From Paenibacillus chibensis (lineage in GTDB: Bacteria; Bacillota; Bacilli; Paenibacillales; Paenibacillaceae), in contig NZ_BIMK01000013.1 of assembly GCF_004001045.1 (NCBI RefSeq), forward strand, positions 124,001 through 188,000: DNA of 64,000 nucleotides. The letters run 5' to 3'. How positions within the stretch are numbered: the stretch's first letter is position 1; each line of letters opens with the position of its first letter. The notes below the pieces were generated by a model. The model was not told the DNA's origin and did no database searches. It was given only the letters and a program-made list of their open reading frames with translations. Shown piece after piece: positions 59,481 to 64,000 of this stretch. A program made the translations under genes and the position numbers.

Positions 59481-60341
59481 TCATGATTGGCGGTGGTTGG
59501 CGCGATATTGACTCGGCGAAATGCCGAAGTACTCACGGAAATGCCTGGAAAAAGGGTGGATTGAAGAATACCGGAGTTTCTCCGCAATTTCCGTGATCGT
59601 CAAATCACTTTCCAGCATCATGTGAGCCGATCGTTTCATGACGAGCTCATGATGGTACGATCTGGGCGTTTGACCCGTTTCCTGCAGGAATAATTCGTGA
59701 ATATAGGTTCGCTTTAAACCACAGTAAGAAGACCATTCATCGACCGACTGTCCTTGCTCGGGATGATGCTGCATATATTCGATGAGGCGTACGATCCGGT
59801 AATCCTGAGGTTTCTTGACATGGAGCGCGTTATACCAGGAAAGCATCCAGGCATATAAAAAGCTGTTCGTCGTTTCGCTCCGATAGTATTCCAGGTCTTT
59901 ATAAGCCCGCGTAATCATCGTAAACGTATCGATCAGCTGTGGATGGTCTCTCAAATTGATGACCGAGGGGAGCTCGTCCAATTCCGGACATGCAGGCATT
60001 GCTGCCATATGTTCAAATACGAAGGCTTCCGGCGCATATATAAATGAACGATGTAGAGAAGCGGGACTTTCATCATCCCACAGATCAAAATAGATGTTGA
60101 ATGAAGGGAGCGGGTGATCCGGTGAGATGTGAAATGCATGCGGCTGCCCCGGACGCAAAAAGATTAACGTATGCCGTTCGATCGGATGCCGTTCACCGTC
60201 AATCTCCATTTCCCCCGGCCCATCCAGAAACAAGTGCAGAGCGTACACACTGCCAGCCCTGAGCTGTTCATTGGAGCTTCCATCGTACAAGTAATGCATG
60301 AACTCGCCGACATAAGGCTTCATATCTGGTATTTTTTTCAT
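59481..60341 (-). CDS. AraC-family regulator with cupin-like sensor
   Basis: 286 residues. The N-terminal half is an AraC-type beta-barrel (HLFLDGPGEMEIDGERHPIERHTLIFLRPGQPHAF); the C-terminal 100 residues hold two helix-turn-helix units (SVDEWSSYCGLKRTYIHELFLQETGQTPRSYHHELVM; TITEIAEKLRYSSIHPFSRHFREYFGISPSQYR). Such regulators usually activate sugar genes when bound to a sugar. Divergent from the GH29-like gene (168-base gap), so that gene is its likely target. Confidence 0.92.
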   Translation of the reverse strand: MKKIPDMKPYVGEFMHYLYDGSSNEQLRAGSVYALHLFLDGPGEMEIDGERHPIERHTLIFLRPGQPHAFHISPDHPLPSFNIYFDLWDDESPASLHRSFIYAPEAFVFEHMAAMPACPELDELPSVINLRDHPQLIDTFTMITRAYKDLEYYRSETTNSFLYAWMLSWYNALHVKKPQDYRIVRLIEYMQHHPEQGQSVDEWSSYCGLKRTYIHELFLQETGQTPRSYHHELVMKRSAHMMLESDLTITEIAEKLRYSSIHPFSRHFREYFGISPSQYRANHRQS

Positions 60342-60509
60342 AAGAGAAAACCACCTTCACGAAAATCTAAGCTGAACAAGTAGCGGATTATTTGATAAAT
60401 CATTGAATGCTTCGCTAAATACAACTAACCATACCTATGATACGATACAATCGATAATCTGCAAATGATGTATAGTGTTAGCGGATGAATACGCAAAGGT
60501 CAGGAGTGT

Positions 60510-61493
60510 ATGCTTAATATGACTCATGAGGAATTACTTCAAAGGCAGCTTTGGTTTGTGAATCAACGATTCGGCATGTTCATTCATTTCAACAGTGCGA
60601 CGTATCAATTCTGCGATCACGAGATGATCGATTGGGAATATGGGCATGAGAATGATAACGAGCCCCGGAGATACATATTCGACCCGAAGGACTGGAACCC
60701 GGAGGCTCTTGATTGCAGTCAGTGGGCAAAAGCAGCCAAGTCAGCGGGGATGACATTTGCCGCAATGACGGCGAAGCATCATGAAGGGTTTGGGTTGTGG
60801 CCAAGCCGGTATACGGATCATTGCATTAAAAATGCGACGGATCGCCGTGACGTGGTGCAGGCATATCTTAAGGCTTTTCGCGATGAGGGCATTGAAGCGG
60901 GGTTGTATTTCTCCATGCTGGATCTTCATCACCAGATTAACCGGAAGAAATGTACGCCGCAGGATAAGGAATTCATCAAAAATCAGCTTACGGAGCTGCT
61001 GACGGAATACGGAGAGATTCCTTTCCTGATCATTGACGGCTGGAATGCCCACTGGGGCGGACCGAGCTATGATCATCTTCCTTTTGAAGAAATCGATGAG
61101 CTTGTCAAAAGGCTGCAGCCACAGTGCTTGCTGATGAACATCAGCTGCGAGCCGAACCTGGATCATACGGACATCGTATTTTATGAAAATGCCGCCGGCC
61201 AGGAAGTGGACGAGGCTTTTGCCGGTCCCGGCGCGAGCTGCAACATTTTGACGAATAGCTGGTTCTGGAGAACCACGGATACGGGCATGGAACTGAAAAC
61301 GGCTGATTGGGCAATGGACAAAATCAAGGAAATGCACCGTCATAACGTGTCATTTTTATTGAATGGGGCGCCTAATCGTCATGGGCTGCTGGATCCCAAC
61401 GTGCTGGATCGTTTCAAGGAGATTGGCGAACGGTACCGGAAGCCTTCTGGTCTTGACGGCATTCCCGAAGGATGGGTATATCGAACTGAATAA
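60510..61493 (+). CDS. GH29 alpha-L-fucosidase-like enzyme
   Basis: 327 residues; the ATG at 60510 follows AGGAG at three bases, a short spacing. GH29 core motifs: RFGMFIHFNSATY, MTAKHHEGFGLWPSRYTDHCI, DEGIEAGLYFSMLDLHH, and FLIIDGWNAHWGG, whose Asp is the expected nucleophile. It lacks a signal peptide and the usual C-terminal beta-domain, so a cytosolic, short form. It would release fucose from small oligosaccharides. Partner: divergent AraC gene. Confidence 0.88.
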   Translation: MLNMTHEELLQRQLWFVNQRFGMFIHFNSATYQFCDHEMIDWEYGHENDNEPRRYIFDPKDWNPEALDCSQWAKAAKSAGMTFAAMTAKHHEGFGLWPSRYTDHCIKNATDRRDVVQAYLKAFRDEGIEAGLYFSMLDLHHQINRKKCTPQDKEFIKNQLTELLTEYGEIPFLIIDGWNAHWGGPSYDHLPFEEIDELVKRLQPQCLLMNISCEPNLDHTDIVFYENAAGQEVDEAFAGPGASCNILTNSWFWRTTDTGMELKTADWAMDKIKEMHRHNVSFLLNGAPNRHGLLDPNVLDRFKEIGERYRKPSGLDGIPEGWVYRTE

Positions 61494-61507
61494 GATCATC
61501 CGGTTAG

Positions 61508-61551
61508 AAAAGCTTCCTTCCCGTTATTGTCTTGCGGGGGAGGCTTTTTTT
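61508..61551. terminator. Terminator after the GH29 gene
   Basis: AAAAGC (61508-61513) pairs with GCTTTTTT (61543-61550) and the stem continues with TCC/GGA and CCCG/CGGG; T-run of seven. Confidence 0.85.
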
Positions 61552-61634
61552 GTTAACAATGTATCGGTACGCTGGACGCGTAGAGGCGACAAGATCAGCG
61601 CAGATCAAGCGGCAACGATGGTGTTCTGAGCATT

Positions 61635-63293
61635 TTACTCTGGAATATTTTCAACATTCGGATCTGGGGTATAACTGCTTTGATAATCCGAGTACATTAC
61701 ATCCGTGACCATCCCTGCGGAAGCGTGGTGTAAATCATGGCAATGGAACATCCAATCTCCCGGATTGTCGGCTTCAAATGCGACTTCATAAGTTTCTCCT
61801 GGCTTCACATTGATCGTATCTTTCATAATCGGTGAACCTTGATACGGTTGACCATTTTTACTTAATACTTGGAAGAAGTGTCCGTGCAGGTGCATCGGAT
61901 GATCATCCGAATTGGACTTGTTAACAAAGGTCACTTTGACCTTGTCCCCTTTTTTGACGTTAATTTTATCGGTGTCCGGGAAGACCTTTCCGTTGATCGT
62001 ATAGGCCATTTCACCGTTCTTCATTTCTGTATTTAAATTCAAGGTGACCTCTTGATCAAATTTCTGAGACAAAGAGAATTTGGCTTTAGACATCCTACCA
62101 TATTGTTCGAGGTCGAACAGCGGTAGGGTGTCAGTAGCATTGGATTGATCCGTCTTTACATCTGAGCCTTGGTATTGAATGACAGCTTTCATATTCTGAA
62201 TTTTAGATGGTTCTTTTCCGTGCTCTTCCAAAAGCCAGGAGCCTGGATTATCGGCAGTAAACTCAATATCATAACGCTCTCCGGGTGCAATGGAAAGCAG
62301 TTGGTCCTGGATGACAGCAGGATCATTCACCGGCTGCCCATCGGTCGAGATGACTTTGAAGTCATGGCCATGCAGATGCATTTGATGTGTGATAAACCCC
62401 GCGTTAATGAGGCGAATTCTAACCTTGTCGCCTTCTTTTACAGGAAACGGATCTATGGATTCACCCGATTTTCCATTGATCGTGTAGAGATCGTACATGC
62501 TCATATCATGGCCACTCATGTTCATACTGCTGCCATTCATTTTCATATCAGATCCGGACATATCCATTTCGCCATGAATCATGTTTCCCTTATCCATGCC
62601 GCTGGAATCATGTGTCCTATCCATATTGGCGCTGTTGGACTCCTCAGTTTTTCCACTCATGTTCATGTCTACAGAGCTCATCCACTCGTCTAACATTAGC
62701 GTATAGTCCTTGTCGTAGTCATCCTTTGGATCTTCAACGATCAATGAACCATACAGTCCTTTATCCACCTGGTTCACACTGTCTTGGTGAGAGTGGTACC
62801 AGTACGTGCCCGGTGTCGTAGCTTTAAATTCATAGGTGAATGTTTTTCCAGGCTCTACAGCGTCTTGGGTCACACCTGGGATCCCATCCATATTATTCGG
62901 AACGGGATAGCCATGCCAGTGAATGGAGACAGGTTGCTTCATCTCGTTTTTGAGGTTAACTTTAACCGTGTCCCCGACCTTGACACGAATTTGCGGCCCC
63001 GGCACCGAGTTATTAAAGGTCCAAACTGGCAGCGTGTACCCTTTTGAAACCTCGAGATTGCTTTCCTGAGCGGTAATGGTAAATTCTTTACCATCAACCA
63101 CACTTGTCGCAGATGTCAGTTTAACGGAATTAGAATCCGATGTGGTTGCCTTATTTGGATTCGACGTGGATGCATCACCCATGATCATTTTCGAATGATC
63201 CATTCCATCCGTATTGTTTACCTTGACACAGCCTGTAGCAATGACCGCTATTGAACCTGCTGCAACCAAAGTTTTTAGTATCCCTGACTTCAT
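61635..63293 (-). CDS. Multicopper oxidase lipoprotein with Met/His-rich insert
   Basis: 552 residues. Lipobox-like end AVIATGC makes Cys22 the lipid anchor (Ala instead of Leu at -3). Copper ligands are complete: HWHG (125-128), YWYHSHQ (HSH 167-169), HPMHLHGHFF and MFHCHDLHHASAGM near the C-terminus, the last with the type 1 Cys and Met. Residues about 205-270 are very rich in Met, Asp and His, like the copper-binding loops of CueO/CopA. It oxidises Cu(I) or phenolic substrates outside the cell. A CsoR/CstR-like box lies 245 bases upstream. Confidence 0.93.
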   Translation of the reverse strand: MKSGILKTLVAAGSIAVIATGCVKVNNTDGMDHSKMIMGDASTSNPNKATTSDSNSVKLTSATSVVDGKEFTITAQESNLEVSKGYTLPVWTFNNSVPGPQIRVKVGDTVKVNLKNEMKQPVSIHWHGYPVPNNMDGIPGVTQDAVEPGKTFTYEFKATTPGTYWYHSHQDSVNQVDKGLYGSLIVEDPKDDYDKDYTLMLDEWMSSVDMNMSGKTEESNSANMDRTHDSSGMDKGNMIHGEMDMSGSDMKMNGSSMNMSGHDMSMYDLYTINGKSGESIDPFPVKEGDKVRIRLINAGFITHQMHLHGHDFKVISTDGQPVNDPAVIQDQLLSIAPGERYDIEFTADNPGSWLLEEHGKEPSKIQNMKAVIQYQGSDVKTDQSNATDTLPLFDLEQYGRMSKAKFSLSQKFDQEVTLNLNTEMKNGEMAYTINGKVFPDTDKINVKKGDKVKVTFVNKSNSDDHPMHLHGHFFQVLSKNGQPYQGSPIMKDTINVKPGETYEVAFEADNPGDWMFHCHDLHHASAGMVTDVMYSDYQSSYTPDPNVENIPE

Positions 63294-63529
63294 TTCATAT
63301 TCCCCCTAATCAATCATGTTATCTTGCCCTTTACCATCATAAATCAAAGGTATATAGAACTTATGAAGATAGATAAAACACGATCCCCTGGCTTTTTCCC
63401 ACCCGAAACATTTTCATGTATTGAGTCCCTTAGAATAATGCGGATTTTTGTATGGAGATCTCTAATAACGGTACGGATCGACTTGAACTGATTCATAAAA
63501 GGTCCCATTCGTATAACATAAATCATAAC

Positions 63530-63558
63530 TTGAAAATTATACATTAGGGGGGTATACT
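63530..63558 (+). promoter_or_regulatory. Promoter with a CsoR/CstR-like operator between its boxes
   Basis: TTGAAA at 63530-63535 and TATACT at 63553-63558 have a 17-base spacer. The stretch 63538-63559 (ATAC, two bases, TA, then a run of six G, TAT, and TA at the end) aligns with the B. subtilis CsoR box in front of copZA as I remember it. It would block the promoter of the rightward gene, and lies ahead of the leftward copper oxidase too. The rest of 63294-63623 shows no gene. Confidence 0.6.
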
Positions 63559-63623
63559 AATTTCGCAACATAATAATAATTTGCAAATAAAAAATATAAT
63601 CAATCCGATTCTGGGGTGAAAAA

Positions 63624-64000
63624 ATGACTAATGATAAAATTGTAATTGCGGTGTCCTCACCGGTTCAAGTCGGAGGAAGCTTATTTACTGCTAGGCAGCT
63701 CATCGCTATCAGTAAGATTATGGGTCCAAATCAACAGATTGAAATGACACCGTTCCGACAGCTGTATATTGAAATCCCCGTTGAATCCCAAGATACGGTG
63801 ACCCAAGATTTGCAGAGCGTTGGCCTTGAGGTCAATCCCTCGGGTTTTGCAACCAAAAGCCTGATTGCCTGCAATTTCTGCAGGGGGCCAGAGGATGCGG
63901 GACTGGATATTGCCCAGAAGTTGAATCTTGCGATCGCAGGTATTTTAACACCGGCACCGATCAAAGTAGGATATGCCGGCTGCGCACTTGGAACAAGTGA
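63624..64000 (+). CDS. Nitrite/sulfite reductase ferredoxin-like half-domain protein (3' end outside)
   Basis: About 125 residues are visible, from the ATG behind GGGGTGAAAAA. MTNDKIVIAVSSPVQVGGSL, then IEMTPFRQLYIEIPVES (NIR_SIR_ferr half domain), then CNFCRGPEDAGLDIAQKLN and GYAGCALGTS, the beginning of the 4Fe-4S/sirohaem-type domain seen in short NirB/sulfite-reductase-like proteins. The frame is still open at 64000. Function: ferredoxin-like redox or reductase subunit, substrate unknown. Its promoter carries the CsoR/CstR-like box. Confidence 0.8.
   Translation, partial: MTNDKIVIAVSSPVQVGGSLFTARQLIAISKIMGPNQQIEMTPFRQLYIEIPVESQDTVTQDLQSVGLEVNPSGFATKSLIACNFCRGPEDAGLDIAQKLNLAIAGILTPAPIKVGYAGCALGTS

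Noticed and set aside
61363..61629. An 88-codon frame after the GH29 gene
   Set aside because: It begins out of frame inside the GH29 gene and runs through the terminator at 61508-61551.

Overview
The window looks like a chromosomal segment of a Paenibacillus-type Firmicute. The supporting signs are G/AGGAGG-type ribosome binding sites, frequent TTG/GTG starts, Bacillus-style fad genes under a FadR-type box, CcpA-like cre sites, a preQ1-I riboswitch ahead of queCDEF, a SalA-type Mrp, and a secreted SLH-domain protein. I see no rRNA, tRNA, CRISPR array, insertion sequence or phage module. Most genes are ordinary chromosomal ones. The accessory parts are the arsenic pair, the sialidase, the chitin-active LPMO and several efflux pumps.

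Layout. 1-2443: the end of an ArsR-type regulator, then a leftward set of SufR-like Fe-S regulator, bacterial ferredoxin and SalA/Mrp ATPase. 2684-5071: truncated haemoglobin with a clear leader hairpin, an FMN reductase and a VanY-type carboxypeptidase. 5308-7448: selD-mnmH, the 2-selenouridine tRNA pathway. 7489-11996: a lipid glycosyltransferase, a DUF1835 protein, a YqaE/Pmp3 peptide, and a TetR/SDR divergent pair. 12120-15189: an MFS pump, its probable MocR regulator and a small ORF. 15323-20880: a YcdB/SLH surface protein, arsR-arsB, an exported protein and a two-helix K+ channel-like protein. 21036-24589: coproporphyrinogen oxidase (HemY type) and an ECF sigma factor with a large C-terminal extension. 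24654-28064: a WYL regulator/DHFR-like pair and an unusual glycosyltransferase.

28114-30787 is the queuosine precursor operon queC-queD-queE-queF, with ATGA overlaps, a preQ1-I riboswitch and an extended -10 promoter. 30819-34763 holds an MFS-PadR pair, an azoreductase and a Cof-type phosphatase. 34905-47894 is the metabolic core of the window, a fatty-acid beta-oxidation locus. Leftward fadR-etfB-etfA and rightward fadF-fadN-fadA-fadE-lcfA-thioesterase-SCP2 share a 238-bp control region with a near-perfect FadR box and a near-perfect cre site. A 2,4-dienoyl-CoA reductase-like gene follows nearby, coupled by TAATG to an aminoglycoside adenylyltransferase.

50001-64000: a DHA2 pump, a 2Fe-2S ferredoxin, a secreted chitin-type LPMO and a sialidase (each with a cre-like site upstream), another MFS pump, a YebC/TACO1 protein, two small unknown genes, an AraC/GH29 fucosidase-like divergent pair, a copper-rich multicopper oxidase lipoprotein, and the start of a nitrite/sulfite-reductase half-domain protein. 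The promoter of that last gene contains a CsoR/CstR-like operator.

I did not find a clearly new multi-gene system. The best leads are the sigma-factor fusion, the CsoR/CstR-like operator between copper and sulfur/nitrogen genes, the altered K+ channel filter, and several unexplained hairpins in leaders.
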